The notes: generated by a model from the sequence alone, not told the origin. A DNA stretch of 64,000 bases from Urechidicola croceus (GCA_905181865.1 CAJIZG010000004.1:372001-436000); one strand, 5' to 3'; shown: positions 47,526-56,599, counted from the stretch's first letter. Made by a program: numbers and translations.

Positions 47526-47551
47526 GTTGTCTGAATATTCAAGAAAAATAG

Positions 47552-47581
47552 TTTGTTATTGTTTTTTGATGAGTATTTTTG
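47552..47581 (+). promoter_or_regulatory. purM promoter
   Basis: TTTG at 47552-47555 and TATTTTTG at 47574-47581, 18 bases apart, fit the Bacteroidota consensus and lie 24 bases before the purM ATG. Confidence 0.7.
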
Positions 47582-47605
47582 CAGTTCATTAAAATCAAAT
47601 ATTTT

Positions 47606-48784
47606 ATGAGTTCAGAAGTTAGTAAAAGGTATAGTCAACGTGGTGTTTCTGCTTCTAAAGAGGATGTTCACAATGCCATTAAGAATGTAGACAAAGGATT
47701 ATTCCCACAAGCTTTCTGTAAGATTGTTCCAGATTATTTAACAAACGATGAAGATTATTGTTTAATCATGCATGCCGATGGTGCTGGGACCAAAAGTTCG
47801 TTAGCTTATATGTACTGGAGGGAAACCGGCGACATTTCTGTTTGGAAAGGGATTGCACAAGATGCTTTGATTATGAATATTGATGATTTACTTTGCGTGG
47901 GCGCAACAGATAATATTTTACTTTCTTCAACGATAGGGAGAAATAAAAATTTGATTACTGGTGAAGTGATTTCTGCAATCATTAATGGTACCGAGGAGTT
48001 GATTTCTGATTTAAAAGGATTTGGTGTTGAGATTCATTCAACTGGTGGTGAAACCGCTGATGTTGGTGATTTAGTAAGAACGATTATTGTAGATTCAACA
48101 GTTACTGCTCGTATGAAGCGCAGTAATGTAATTGATAATGCTAATATTAAAGAAGGTGATGTTATTGTAGGTTTAGAGTCATTTGGACAGGCTAGCTATG
48201 AAACAGAGTACAATGGGGGTATGGGAAGTAACGGATTGACTTCTGCAAGACATGATGTGTTTCATAAATATTTAGCCGAGAAATTCCCAGAAAGTTTCGA
48301 TTCGGCTGTTCCTGAAGATCTAATCTATTCAGGAAACGTAAAGCTTACGGATGCTGTGGCGGGTTCTCCTATAAATGCAGGTAAATTAGTTTTATCGCCA
48401 ACACGTACATATGCCCCAATTATAAAATCAATTTTAGATAAATACAATGCCAATGATATTCACGGTATGGTGCATTGCAGTGGAGGCGCTCAAACTAAGA
48501 TTTTACATTTTGTAGAAGGTTTACATATTGTAAAAGATAATATGTTTGATATTCCGCCGTTATTTAAACTGATTCAAGGTCAATCCAATACAGATTGGAA
48601 AGAAATGTATCAAGTTTTTAATTGTGGTCATCGTATGGAGATCTATGTAAATCCTAAAATCGCAAATGATATTATAGAGATTTCAAAATCTTTTAATGTG
48701 GATGCCAAAATTATTGGGCATGTAAAAAGTTCTAAAAAGAAAAGATTGACGATTAAGAGTGAGTTTGGGAAATTTGAATATTAA
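47606..48784 (+). CDS. purM: Phosphoribosylformylglycinamidine cyclo-ligase (AIR synthetase)
   Basis: ATP-dependent ring closure of FGAM to AIR in purine synthesis. The 392 residues are in the longer form usual for Bacteroidota. Features of the PurM fold include MHADGAGTKSSLAY near 52 (metal Asp), DALIMNIDDLLCVGATD near 85, HSTGGETADVGDLVRTIIVD in pieces near 150, GLESFGQASYETEYNGGMGSNG in pieces near 190, and HGMVHCSGGAQTKILHF near 290. ATG 47606 (MSSEVSKRY) is chosen over an upstream in-frame codon that lies between promoter and start. Confidence 0.92.
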   Translation: MSSEVSKRYSQRGVSASKEDVHNAIKNVDKGLFPQAFCKIVPDYLTNDEDYCLIMHADGAGTKSSLAYMYWRETGDISVWKGIAQDALIMNIDDLLCVGATDNILLSSTIGRNKNLITGEVISAIINGTEELISDLKGFGVEIHSTGGETADVGDLVRTIIVDSTVTARMKRSNVIDNANIKEGDVIVGLESFGQASYETEYNGGMGSNGLTSARHDVFHKYLAEKFPESFDSAVPEDLIYSGNVKLTDAVAGSPINAGKLVLSPTRTYAPIIKSILDKYNANDIHGMVHCSGGAQTKILHFVEGLHIVKDNMFDIPPLFKLIQGQSNTDWKEMYQVFNCGHRMEIYVNPKIANDIIEISKSFNVDAKIIGHVKSSKKKRLTIKSEFGKFEY

Positions 48785-48808
48785 AAAATAAAAATCATAA
48801 TACCTTCA

Positions 48809-49840
48809 ATGAGAAAAATAGGATCCCTTACACTGTTGATATTTTGTTGTTTTATACTTCAGGCTCAGAAAGACGAGTATATCACTGTTAAAGATATAGA
48901 GACTGATAGTGTGTATAGACTAAAATTGAAAGATGTAGTTTCTGGGTTTGAAAATGTAAAGGAGAAGAAGAATGTAGACCTTATTTATTGGAAAAAAGTA
49001 AATAAAATTGGTTTAAATATTAGTGAGGCAGCATTTGTAAACTGGAATAGTGGTGGTACGAATGCGATCTCTGGATTAATGAGTGCAGAATTTGTTAGGA
49101 ATTTTAAGAAGGATTTTACTGTTTGGAATAATAGATTTGTAACCCGATTTGGTATAAGTAGGCAATCCGATTTAGGAGTTCGAAAAACAACTGATTTAAT
49201 AGATTTCAACTCTACTTTTGGGTATAGAAAGACGACAGTGTCTAGCTGGTATACATCGGGTAACATAAGTTTTCAAACCCAATTTGATCATGGTTATATT
49301 TATAGAGGGGATGAAAGGACAATCATATCCTCCTTTATGGCTCCTGCATATTTATTGGTTGGGATTGGTACTATTTATAGTGATGAGGTTGAGAGTTTCA
49401 CCGCTTATATTTCTCCATTAACCCTCAAGTCAACCTTTGTTCTGAATCAGCGTTTAGCTAATTTAGGGGCTTATGGTGTTGAACCCGCAAATTATGATGC
49501 TGACGGAAATCTAATAACAGAAGGTAAACGAGCTCGTAAGGAGGTTGGTGCTTTGTTCAAAAGTACATTTAAAAAAGAGATTTATAAAAATGTTACCTTT
49601 GAAAATATCATGAGTTTCTATTCGGATTATATCAATAAATTTGGAAATGTTGATGTAGATTGGGAGTTTGAACTTGATTTTAAGGTCAATAATTTTATAA
49701 CTGCCAATGTTGGATCACATCTTAAATATGATGATGATATTAAAATTACGAAGAAAATTGATGGTGTAACGACTCAGATTTCGGGAGCCAAAGTACAGTG
49801 GAAACAACTTTTAGGAGTTGGAGTAGTCTATGATTTTTAA
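48809..49840 (+). CDS. DUF3078 domain protein, probable outer-membrane protein
   Basis: A 343-residue exported protein (signal MRKIGSLTLLIFCCFILQAQ) of the DUF3078 family, frequent in Flavobacteriaceae. The family start is visible in WKKVNKIGLNISEAAFVNW near 66 and NSGGTNAISGLMSAEF near 85. Alternating hydrophobic strands throughout and the last residue Phe suggest a small outer-membrane beta-barrel. Function is unknown. It is 24 bases after purM, but a role in purine synthesis is unlikely. Confidence 0.8.
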   Translation: MRKIGSLTLLIFCCFILQAQKDEYITVKDIETDSVYRLKLKDVVSGFENVKEKKNVDLIYWKKVNKIGLNISEAAFVNWNSGGTNAISGLMSAEFVRNFKKDFTVWNNRFVTRFGISRQSDLGVRKTTDLIDFNSTFGYRKTTVSSWYTSGNISFQTQFDHGYIYRGDERTIISSFMAPAYLLVGIGTIYSDEVESFTAYISPLTLKSTFVLNQRLANLGAYGVEPANYDADGNLITEGKRARKEVGALFKSTFKKEIYKNVTFENIMSFYSDYINKFGNVDVDWEFELDFKVNNFITANVGSHLKYDDDIKITKKIDGVTTQISGAKVQWKQLLGVGVVYDF

Positions 49841-49926
49841 ATTCTTCTCATCGTTTTTAATTTCTTCATGTAAATTCAACAACATTTAGCGACTTCTATA
49901 GTTATATACTCAAAATCTATTTGTTT

Positions 49927-50361
49927 ATGAAAAAGCCACTAATAACTTTAGCCTTGTTTCTTTTAATGTGTCAGTTCTCATTTTCACAAAACTGGCTAAC
50001 AGATTTTTCCAAGGCCAAGGAAATATCTAAAAAAGAACAAAAGAAAATTGTACTTGTATTTTCTGGTTCTGATTGGTGCGGACCTTGTATTAAATTAGAT
50101 GCTTATATTTGGAAAAACACAGAATTTAAAGAATATGCCAATGAAAATTTGGTCATGCTTAAAGCAGATTTTCCAAGAAAAAAGAAAAATAAATTATCCG
50201 CGGAACAACAAGTGCATAATGATAAATTGGCAGAAAAGTATCAAGCGCAATTTCCGCTGGTCGCAGTTTTGAATTTTGAGGGAAAAGTTTTAGGGCGTAT
50301 CGGGTTTAAAAAGAAGTATACTCCGGAAGATTACATTAATTTTATTGCCGCTTTAAAGTAA
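49927..50361 (+). CDS. Secreted thioredoxin-family protein
   Basis: A 144-residue thioredoxin fold with signal peptide MKKPLITLALFLLMCQFSFSQ and redox motif WCGPC near 50 in VFSGSDWCGPCIKLDAYIW. The later cis-proline region reads YQAQFPLVAVLNFEGKVLGR near 105. It should act in the periplasm as a disulfide reductase or chaperone. One base separates it from apbE, and DUF4266 and DUF3570 genes follow, so it probably services cysteines of that module, for example those in the DUF4266 tail (inference). ATG 49927 is used rather than the TTG six bases earlier. Confidence 0.88.
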   Translation: MKKPLITLALFLLMCQFSFSQNWLTDFSKAKEISKKEQKKIVLVFSGSDWCGPCIKLDAYIWKNTEFKEYANENLVMLKADFPRKKKNKLSAEQQVHNDKLAEKYQAQFPLVAVLNFEGKVLGRIGFKKKYTPEDYINFIAALK

Positions 50362-50362
50362 T

Positions 50363-51340
50363 ATGAAGAACATGCTCGTTTTATTGTTACTTATTAGTTC
50401 TGCTCAATTACTTGCTCAAGAGAAATATAAGAAATCATTAATACTCATGGGAAGTCGTTTTGATATTTCTGTGGTAGCAAATTCGAAAGAGAAAGGAAAA
50501 AAATATATTCAGATTGCAATTGATGAGATTTCTAGAATTGAAAGAATAATATCATCATGGGATTCTAATTCTCAAACTTCATTAATTAATAGGAATGCTG
50601 GAGTGCAGCCGGTAGTAGTTGATTTTGAATTATTTGATTTAATAGAACGGAGTATATCAATATCGAAATTAACAGGGGGGGCTTTTGATATTTCTTATGC
50701 ATCGATGGATACTCTTTGGAAGTTTGATGATTCTTTGAAAATAATGCCCTCGGAAGAAGTGGTAAAACATTCTGTCGCTAAAGTTGGATTCGAAAATATT
50801 ATTTTGAATACATCTTCTCGGACAATTTTTTTAAAATTGAAAGGAATGAAAATTGGTTTTGGAGCTATAGGAAAAGGCTATGCAGCAGACCGTGCTAAAA
50901 AAATATTAAAAGATCAAGGAGTATGTGCAGGTATTATAAATGCCTCTGGGGATTTGAATACTTGGGGAACTCAAGTTGATGGAAGTGATTGGAAGGTGGG
51001 CATTAAAAACCCGTTGAATAAAAATAAAATTTTTGCTATGATGCCTGTTTCGAACGGAGCAGTAGTGACTTCAGGAAATTATGAAAAGTATGTACAATTA
51101 GATGGGAAAAGGTATTCGCATATAATCAATCCAAAAACAGGATACCCAAGTTCAGGCATCGTGAGTGCTAGTGTGTTTGCTTCAAAAGCCGAATTGGCAG
51201 ATGCTTTAGCAACATCCGTTTTCGTTATGGGTGTTGATGTTGGATTGGATTTTATTGAGCAATTGAAGGGTGTAGAATGTATTTTGGTAGATGATAGCGG
51301 GAAAATACATACTTCAAAAGGGATTGAAATAAATAATTAG
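50363..51340 (+). CDS. apbE: FAD:protein FMN transferase ApbE
   Basis: Periplasmic enzyme that attaches FMN to threonine or serine of target proteins through a phosphoester bond. The 325 residues have a signal peptide (MKNMLVLLLLISSAQLLAQ), MGSRFDISVVA near 30, SWDSNSQTSLINRNAG near 67, the FAD region KIGFGAIGKGYAADRAKKIL in pieces near 170, INASGDLNTWG near 192, and the metal-binding ADALATSVFVMG near 278. A G7 run at 50674-50680 lies in the frame (LTGGAF). The target protein is not obvious; its neighbours are candidates. Confidence 0.93.
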   Translation: MKNMLVLLLLISSAQLLAQEKYKKSLILMGSRFDISVVANSKEKGKKYIQIAIDEISRIERIISSWDSNSQTSLINRNAGVQPVVVDFELFDLIERSISISKLTGGAFDISYASMDTLWKFDDSLKIMPSEEVVKHSVAKVGFENIILNTSSRTIFLKLKGMKIGFGAIGKGYAADRAKKILKDQGVCAGIINASGDLNTWGTQVDGSDWKVGIKNPLNKNKIFAMMPVSNGAVVTSGNYEKYVQLDGKRYSHIINPKTGYPSSGIVSASVFASKAELADALATSVFVMGVDVGLDFIEQLKGVECILVDDSGKIHTSKGIEINN

Positions 51341-51436
51341 AAATTATATGAAACGGGCATGTTAAAATGTTTATCAGACAATCAAATGATTCATAGCGAA
51401 TAGCATCTAAAAAAAACAAAAAATAAATATAGACAA

Positions 51437-51646
51437 ATGAAACAAGTAGTTCTTTTTTGTGGAATTCTATTATTGTGTAGTTCCTGTGTTGCTGTAAAAG
51501 AGTATCAGAAAGTGAACTTGAATGATCCTGATATGGGATTAACGACAACTAAAATAGAAAAATTCGAAACTAATTTTCAAATGTATCGCGAAGGAGCCTC
51601 TGGAGCAAATGGAGGTAAGAGTGGTGGAGGTTGTGGCTGTAATTAA
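51437..51646 (+). CDS. DUF4266 lipoprotein with Gly/Cys-rich C-terminus
   Basis: A 69-residue lipoprotein: signal and lipobox LLLCSSC, then VAVKEYQKVNLNDPDM, a short helix, and a tail EGASGANGGKSGGGCGCN ending in Cys-Gly-Cys-Asn. This matches DUF4266, found with ApbE and DUF3570 genes. After lipidation only about 50 residues remain, so the tail is a large part of the mature protein. The two tail cysteines could bind metal or be redox-active, and the small-residue segment resembles a modification site, but none of this is established. The DUF3570 gene starts 10 bases later. Confidence 0.83.
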   Translation: MKQVVLFCGILLLCSSCVAVKEYQKVNLNDPDMGLTTTKIEKFETNFQMYREGASGANGGKSGGGCGCN

Positions 51647-51656
51647 TCAGATTGAT

Positions 51657-53102
51657 ATGAGAAAGTATATAGCTATAGGTGTTCTTTTTTTGGGTGCTGT
51701 AGTATTCGCACAAGAAAAAAGTTCAGAGACAGCCGGTGTTTTTAAAAAACGAGTTTTGGAATCTATAGAGGTTGATTTTTTGATGAGTTATTATAGCCAA
51801 GATGGAGATCATGCTTCCGTAACAGGAGGGATAGGAACTGAAGAACTTACAGATATTACGCCTACATTTATTGTTTCATTACCTTTAAATGATGATGACG
51901 TGTTAACTATAGAGGCGGGAATATCGGCCTATACATCGGCATCTTCTGGTAATCTAGACCCTTTCGATAGTCTATCTGGGGCTTCGCAGGGAGGTGATGA
52001 TGATGATGACAATTTCAGTATTGGATCTTCAGGAGGTAGTCCATGGATTGAATCGTCTGGAGCATCTAATAAAGATACATGGGTGAACGGGAATGTAAGT
52101 TATGCTCATAGTTCTGATGATCGAAATAGTATTTGGACTGCCAATGTCAATTTTGCAGCAGAATACGATTATACGTCTATTGGTTTTGGCGGTGGTTATA
52201 CGAAATTGTTTAACCAGAAAAATACAGAATTGGGAATTAAAGGTCAGGTGTATTTAGATACTTGGCAACCAAGATATCCAACAGAGCTAGATTCTTATTT
52301 GGAAGCGGGAAAGGATTTGAATAATGGTTTTTTTGGAGGGGTAGATATTTTAGATGAAGGAGGACGTGCGATTGATAAAAACGGCTTTTTTGTTTGGAAA
52401 CCGATTTTTGAATATATGAATGATAAAAGTAGAAATACATATTCTATATCTCTTAGTTTTTCTCAAATCTTGAGTAAAAATGCTCAATTTTCTCTTTTTT
52501 TGGATGTTGTACAGCAATCTGGTTGGCTTTCAAATCCGATGCAACGGGTTTATTTTTCGGATACACAAAATTACTTTATTGGAGAATCTGAGGGTATTCC
52601 TGTTTATGACACTCGGGCGAATACAAGTGTTTTTCAATTGGCAGATGATATTGAGAAACTTCCAAGCACGAGATTTAAAATTCCGATTGGAATACGTTTT
52701 AATTATTATATCAATGAAATCACATCATTGCGAACGTACTATCGTTACTATTATGACGATTGGGGAATTGAAGGGCATACAGTAAATTTTGAGTTGCCAA
52801 TTAAAATAGGAGGTATGTTTACGGTTTATCCGAATTACAGATATTATAAACAGACTGCAGTAGATTATTTTGCACCTTTTAAAGAACACTTTTCTACAGA
52901 TGAATTCTATACTTCAGATTATGATTTATCAGGGTTTGATAGCCATCAATTTGGATTAGGAATTAAATACACAGATATTTTGGCTAAAAGTAAATTATAT
53001 GGTTTTGGATTAAAAACGATCGATTTACGATATAGCAGTTACGATCGTAGTGACGGACTTACAGCCGGAATTATTTCTTTCGGAATTAAGTTTGTGCAAT
53101 AA
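51657..53102 (+). CDS. DUF3570 outer-membrane beta-barrel protein
   Basis: A 481-residue exported protein (signal MRKYIAIGVLFLGAVVFAQ) made of amphipathic beta strands to the end, with final residues SFGIKFVQ. This matches DUF3570 as I know it. Features include SYYSQDGDHASVTGGIGTEE near 40, an acidic loop GGDDDDDNFSIGSSGG near 115, and paired aromatic strands such as SLRTYYRYYYDDWGIEGH near 360. It probably sits in the outer membrane and partners the DUF4266 lipoprotein just upstream. ATG 51657 is chosen because the preceding in-frame codons overlap the DUF4266 gene and the signal peptide begins here. Confidence 0.85.
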   Translation: MRKYIAIGVLFLGAVVFAQEKSSETAGVFKKRVLESIEVDFLMSYYSQDGDHASVTGGIGTEELTDITPTFIVSLPLNDDDVLTIEAGISAYTSASSGNLDPFDSLSGASQGGDDDDDNFSIGSSGGSPWIESSGASNKDTWVNGNVSYAHSSDDRNSIWTANVNFAAEYDYTSIGFGGGYTKLFNQKNTELGIKGQVYLDTWQPRYPTELDSYLEAGKDLNNGFFGGVDILDEGGRAIDKNGFFVWKPIFEYMNDKSRNTYSISLSFSQILSKNAQFSLFLDVVQQSGWLSNPMQRVYFSDTQNYFIGESEGIPVYDTRANTSVFQLADDIEKLPSTRFKIPIGIRFNYYINEITSLRTYYRYYYDDWGIEGHTVNFELPIKIGGMFTVYPNYRYYKQTAVDYFAPFKEHFSTDEFYTSDYDLSGFDSHQFGLGIKYTDILAKSKLYGFGLKTIDLRYSSYDRSDGLTAGIISFGIKFVQ

Positions 53103-53185
53103 ACCAATGGATTCAATGTAATTTTCGTTTCAATTCTTGCGTAATCGGTAATTTATTTAATGATTAGAAAACAATATAAAAGTCG

Positions 53186-53193
53186 TAATTTTG
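53186..53193 (+). promoter_or_regulatory. Probable -7 element of prfA
   Basis: TAATTTTG fits the TAnnTTTG consensus and lies 19 bases before the prfA ATG. I see no clear TTTG at the usual distance upstream. Confidence 0.5.
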
Positions 53194-53212
53194 CCAATTC
53201 AAAGAAAAGAAC

Positions 53213-54289
53213 ATGTTAGATAAGTTGCATATAGTAAAACAGCGATTTGATGAAGTTTCAGACTTGATTATTCAGCCTGATATTATCATGGATCAAAAGC
53301 GTTATGTTAGACTCAATAAAGAGTATAAGGACTTAAACGCTATGGTTATTAAAATCAAAGAATACGAGGTTTTATTAAACAATATAGAAGAGGCTAAGGA
53401 AATTATTGCTGATGGATCTGATGTAGAGATGACCGAAATGGCAAAAATGGAAATGGATGAAGCGAATGAAGGGATTCCGAAGCTAGAGGAGGAAATTAAA
53501 TTTATGTTGATTCCAAAGGACCCTGAAGATACTAAGAACGTTATCGTTGAGATTCGTGCGGGAACTGGTGGAGATGAAGCGAGTATTTTTGCAGGTGACA
53601 TATATAGAATGTATACCAAGTATGCTTCTGATAAAGGATGGAAAACAGAAGTTGAGGATATTAGTGAAGGAACTGCAGGAGGATTTAAAGAAATCGTATT
53701 TAGTATTTCCGGAACGGATGTGTATGGTGATATGAAATTTGAGTCTGGAGTGCATCGCGTTCAGCGTGTTCCTCAAACGGAAACACAAGGTCGTGTACAT
53801 ACAAGTGCGGCAACCGTGATGGTATTGCCAGAAGCAGAAGAGTTTGATATTGATTTAAAGCAAAGTGATATTCGTGTAGATTATTTTTGTTCTTCCGGGC
53901 CTGGTGGACAATCGGTAAACACCACCTATTCTGCGGTACGTTTAACGCACGTTCCTACTGGAATTGTGGCACAGTGTCAAGATCAGAAATCACAGCATAA
54001 AAATAAAGATAAGGCCATGAAAGTATTGCGTTCTCGTATTTACGAAATGGAATTGGCAAAGAAATTAGCAGCAGATGCTGTTAAAAGAAATACGTTGGTT
54101 TCTAGTGGTGATCGTTCTGCAAAGATTAGAACCTATAACTATTCACAAGGCCGCGTTACAGAGCACAGAATTGGATTGACTATTTACGATTTACAAAATG
54201 TAATTAATGGTGATATTCACAAAATTGTGGAAGAATTGAAGTTGCATGAAAATACTGAGAAATTAAAAGAATTAGGAGAGGTTCTTTGA
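53213..54289 (+). CDS. prfA: Peptide chain release factor 1
   Basis: Terminates translation at UAA and UAG codons. The 358 residues are standard. The peptidyl-hydrolysis motif GGQ is at 231-233 in [19 protein letters not shown], and the codon-recognising PxT tripeptide is PQT in [18 protein letters not shown] near 187, which marks RF1 rather than RF2. The N-terminal coiled coil covers roughly the first 95 residues. It stands alone on this strand, with its own likely promoter. Confidence 0.97.
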   Translation: MLDKLHIVKQRFDEVSDLIIQPDIIMDQKRYVRLNKEYKDLNAMVIKIKEYEVLLNNIEEAKEIIADGSDVEMTEMAKMEMDEANEGIPKLEEEIKFMLIPKDPEDTKNVIVEIRAGTGGDEASIFAGDIYRMYTKYASDKGWKTEVEDISEGTAGGFKEIVFSISGTDVYGDMKFESGVHRVQRVPQTETQGRVHTSAATVMVLPEAEEFDIDLKQSDIRVDYFCSSGPGGQSVNTTYSAVRLTHVPTGIVAQCQDQKSQHKNKDKAMKVLRSRIYEMELAKKLAADAVKRNTLVSSGDRSAKIRTYNYSQGRVTEHRIGLTIYDLQNVINGDIHKIVEELKLHENTEKLKELGEVL

Positions 54290-54397
54290 GTTGCTCTGTC
54301 ATAATGATTACGGACATTGAGCGCAGTCGAAATGGAGAAACCTATAAAAAAACAAAAAATTCTGAATTAATAGTTTGAGATTTTTTATTTTTAACTA

Positions 54398-55144
54398 CTA
54401 CTTCTTATACCAATCCCGCAATCTCACATCAATTTTTAAATCGCCTTTGTTCACTAGGTCTTTAAATTTTTTAGTATCAGAAAAATCCGGTTTACCTCTA
54501 TAATGGTAGGGATACACAATCTTAGGTTTAAATTCTAAAACAGCACTAGCCGCTTGATAGACATCCATGGTGTAAGGTAGGTTCATACATACAAATGCAA
54601 CGTCTATATTATGTAAGTTACGCATTTCAACAATATCTTCGGTGTCTCCTGAAATATAGATGTTCTTACCACCCATATTTATAATATATCCATTTCCTCT
54701 ACCTTTGGTATGTTTGGCGTCAAGTGCGTCAGGTAGATTATACATGGGTACTGCTGTAATATAGAATTCCATTCTATGAATACTTTGCCCGTTTCCTAAA
54801 ATGGTTAATTTGTCTTTATACTTTTCAGGTAGTTGGTCAGCCACGGCCTGAGGAACGATAAACTGCGTACCTATTGTGTCTAAGCCATCTAAGGTATTGG
54901 CATTTAAATGATCTCCGTGGATATCCGTTATTAGAATAAAATCAGGCTTCTTGATGTCCTTAAATCCCTCGGAACCACCATAAGGATCAATATAAATTGT
55001 TTTATTGTTGTAAGTTAAAACGAGCGTTCCGTGCGTAATAGGCTGAATAGTAATATCGCCAATTTTGGTTTTTATAATATCTTGAGCAGAGCTCTGCAAG
55101 GCAAAAACGAATGACAAGGTTATCAGTAAAAAAGAAAATTTCAT
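54398..55144 (-). CDS. Exported metallo-beta-lactamase-fold hydrolase
   Basis: A 248-residue protein with signal peptide MKFSFLLITLSFVFALQSSAQ and an MBL fold related to the UPF0173-type group. Metal-site motifs are FILITDIHGDHLN near 70, PMYNLPDALDAKHTKGRG in pieces near 130, IYISGDTEDIVEM near 160 and VYPYHYRG near 210. The first His of the usual HxHxDH reads Asp (DIHGDH). ATG 55144 is chosen because the 18 codons before it are not signal-like and overlap the promoter at 55168-55199. Substrate is unknown. Confidence 0.82.
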   Translation of the reverse strand: MKFSFLLITLSFVFALQSSAQDIIKTKIGDITIQPITHGTLVLTYNNKTIYIDPYGGSEGFKDIKKPDFILITDIHGDHLNANTLDGLDTIGTQFIVPQAVADQLPEKYKDKLTILGNGQSIHRMEFYITAVPMYNLPDALDAKHTKGRGNGYIINMGGKNIYISGDTEDIVEMRNLHNIDVAFVCMNLPYTMDVYQAASAVLEFKPKIVYPYHYRGKPDFSDTKKFKDLVNKGDLKIDVRLRDWYKK

Positions 55145-55167
55145 AATAGCAGTTTTTTTTATCTTTT

Positions 55168-55199
55168 CAAAGTTAGACGAAAACTTGTCATAAAACAAA
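55168..55199 (-). promoter_or_regulatory. Promoter of the MBL-fold gene
   Basis: On the minus strand TTTG (55199-55196) and TAACTTTG (55175-55168) are 20 bases apart, matching the Bacteroidota consensus. The -7 ends 23 bases before the ATG at 55144. The -33 element directly abuts the rplT terminator. Confidence 0.75.
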
Positions 55200-55226
55200 A
55201 AGTCTCGAACTTTCGTTCGAGACTTT
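55199..55226 (-). terminator. Terminator of the thrS-infC-rpmI-rplT cluster
   Basis: A perfect 12-bp stem AAAGTCTCGAAC/GTTCGAGACTTT with a 4-base loop, followed on the minus strand by a T run. It begins 25 bases after the rplT stop. Confidence 0.92.
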
Positions 55227-55251
55227 CATTATAAGCAAGGTAATTAACTAT

Positions 55252-55596
55252 CTATTTTACTTTATCAACTATTGCCTTAAATGCTTCTGGGTGGTTCATC
55301 GCTAAATCTGCAAGAACCTTACGGTTCAATTCAATCTGGTTAGCTTTGATTTTCCCCATAAACTGAGAATAAGACATTCCGAATTGGCGTGCTCCAGCGT
55401 TGATACGTTGAATCCACAATCCGCGGAAGTTTCTTTTGTTGTTTTTACGGTCTCTATAAGAATATAACATTCCTTTTTCAACCGCATTCTTTGCTACCGT
55501 ATAAACGTTTTTTCTACGTCCAAAGTAACCTTTTGCTTGCTTCAATATCTTTTTTCTTCTAGCTCTTGAAGCAACTGAATTTACTGATCTTGGCAT
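55252..55596 (-). CDS. rplT: 50S ribosomal protein L20
   Basis: Binds 23S rRNA early in large-subunit assembly. The 114 residues start [20 protein letters not shown] and continue with [22 protein letters not shown] and [21 protein letters not shown] in pieces, all canonical. It is last in the thrS-infC-rpmI-rplT order conserved in many bacteria, and a strong terminator follows. In other bacteria L20 represses this operon; no such site was verified here. Confidence 0.97.
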   Translation of the reverse strand: MPRSVNSVASRARRKKILKQAKGYFGRRKNVYTVAKNAVEKGMLYSYRDRKNNKRNFRGLWIQRINAGARQFGMSYSQFMGKIKANQIELNRKVLADLAMNHPEAFKAIVDKVK

Positions 55597-55687
55597 GATT
55601 CGATGTTTTTGTTTTATAATGGGCGGTCTAAAACTATTTTAGACACTTATTTGAGCACCATTACATGGTTAAACTAATTCCTAACTT

Positions 55688-55885
55688 CTATTTCAAAGTT
55701 AATTGTTGTAAGATATTACTATGATCTGATTTGTGTACCAAACCATCATGAGTAAGTCTTAACTTACGCTTTTTAGATTTTTTTGTCAAAATGTGACTCT
55801 TAAAAGCATGCTTTCTTTTGATTTTTCCAGTTCCAGTCAACTTAAAACGTTTCTTGGCACTAGATTTTGTTTTCATTTTAGGCAT
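55688..55885 (-). CDS. rpmI: 50S ribosomal protein L35
   Basis: Small basic ribosomal protein of 65 residues: [20 protein letters not shown], then [20 protein letters not shown] and a C-terminal tail ending LQQLTLK. Both length and sequence are canonical. It lies between infC and rplT, with spacers of 130 and 91 bases that are longer than usual for this operon. Confidence 0.96.
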   Translation of the reverse strand: MPKMKTKSSAKKRFKLTGTGKIKRKHAFKSHILTKKSKKRKLRLTHDGLVHKSDHSNILQQLTLK

Positions 55886-55949
55886 TTCTCTTCGTTTTTA
55901 TCTTGCTTAATACTATTGTGCTGAACTTCTTTTCAGCATCTATTTTGTC

Positions 55950-56006
55950 AATGTCATTCTGAGGAAATCAAAGTAGCTATATGATATTTCGATTTTGCTC
56001 AACAGA
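55950..56006. repeat. Imperfect palindromic repeat in the infC-rpmI spacer
   Basis: TGTCATTCTGAGGAAATC at one end and GATTTTGCTCAACAGACA at the other pair imperfectly across a short centre. The GTCATTCTGAG start resembles the flavobacterial interspersed repeats also seen at 61084-61170. A smaller GCTGAA/TTCAGC hairpin lies just beside it at about 55919-55936. These explain the long spacer. Confidence 0.55.
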
Positions 56007-56015
56007 CATATCTAA

Positions 56016-56576
56016 TTATTTTTTCCGAGGCGATAGATACATAATCATACGCTTACCTTCTAATTTCGGCATTTGTTCAACCTTACCGTAATCTTCAAGT
56101 TCTTGTGCTAACTTTAATAATAAAATTTGCCCTTGGTCTTTGTATATAATAGAACGTCCTTTAAAGAATACAAATGCTTTTAATTTAGCTCCTTCTTCTA
56201 AAAACTTAATTGCATGTTTCTTCTTAAACTCGTAATCATGTTCGTCGGTTTGTGGGCCAAATCGAATTTCTTTAACGATTACTTTAGTTGCTTTAGACTT
56301 TTGAACTTTCTCACGCTTTTTCTGTTCGTATAAAAACTTTTTATAGTCTATAACTTTACATACAGGTGGTTTGGCTTTAGGAGAAATTTCAACTAAATCC
56401 AATTCTTGTTCTCCTGCAATCGCTTTCGCTTTTGCTAAGGCGTAAACACCTATTTCAACATTTTCGCCTACTAAGCGAACTTCGTCAACAAATTTAATGT
56501 GTTCATTAATTCTGTGTTGATCTTCTTTGACGACTCTCCAAGGCTTTCTAGGTCCCTTTCTTCTACGTATTGCTAT
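56016..56576 (-). CDS. infC: Translation initiation factor IF-3, probable ATA start
   Basis: Binds the 30S subunit and checks the start codon. The first ATG in frame (56402) would leave only 128 residues and lose most of the N-terminal domain. Upstream the frame encodes [33 protein letters not shown] and [20 protein letters not shown], which is genuine IF-3, back to a TAA two codons before ATA 56576. ATA is therefore the likely start, giving 186 residues. Non-AUG starts are a known feature of infC and support autoregulation. The C-terminal domain has [20 protein letters not shown] and ends YLSPRKK. Confidence 0.9.
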   Translation of the reverse strand: MAIRRRKGPRKPWRVVKEDQHRINEHIKFVDEVRLVGENVEIGVYALAKAKAIAGEQELDLVEISPKAKPPVCKVIDYKKFLYEQKKREKVQKSKATKVIVKEIRFGPQTDEHDYEFKKKHAIKFLEEGAKLKAFVFFKGRSIIYKDQGQILLLKLAQELEDYGKVEQMPKLEGKRMIMYLSPRKK

Positions 56577-56599
56577 GACTTAAAAATTTAAATTAAACT

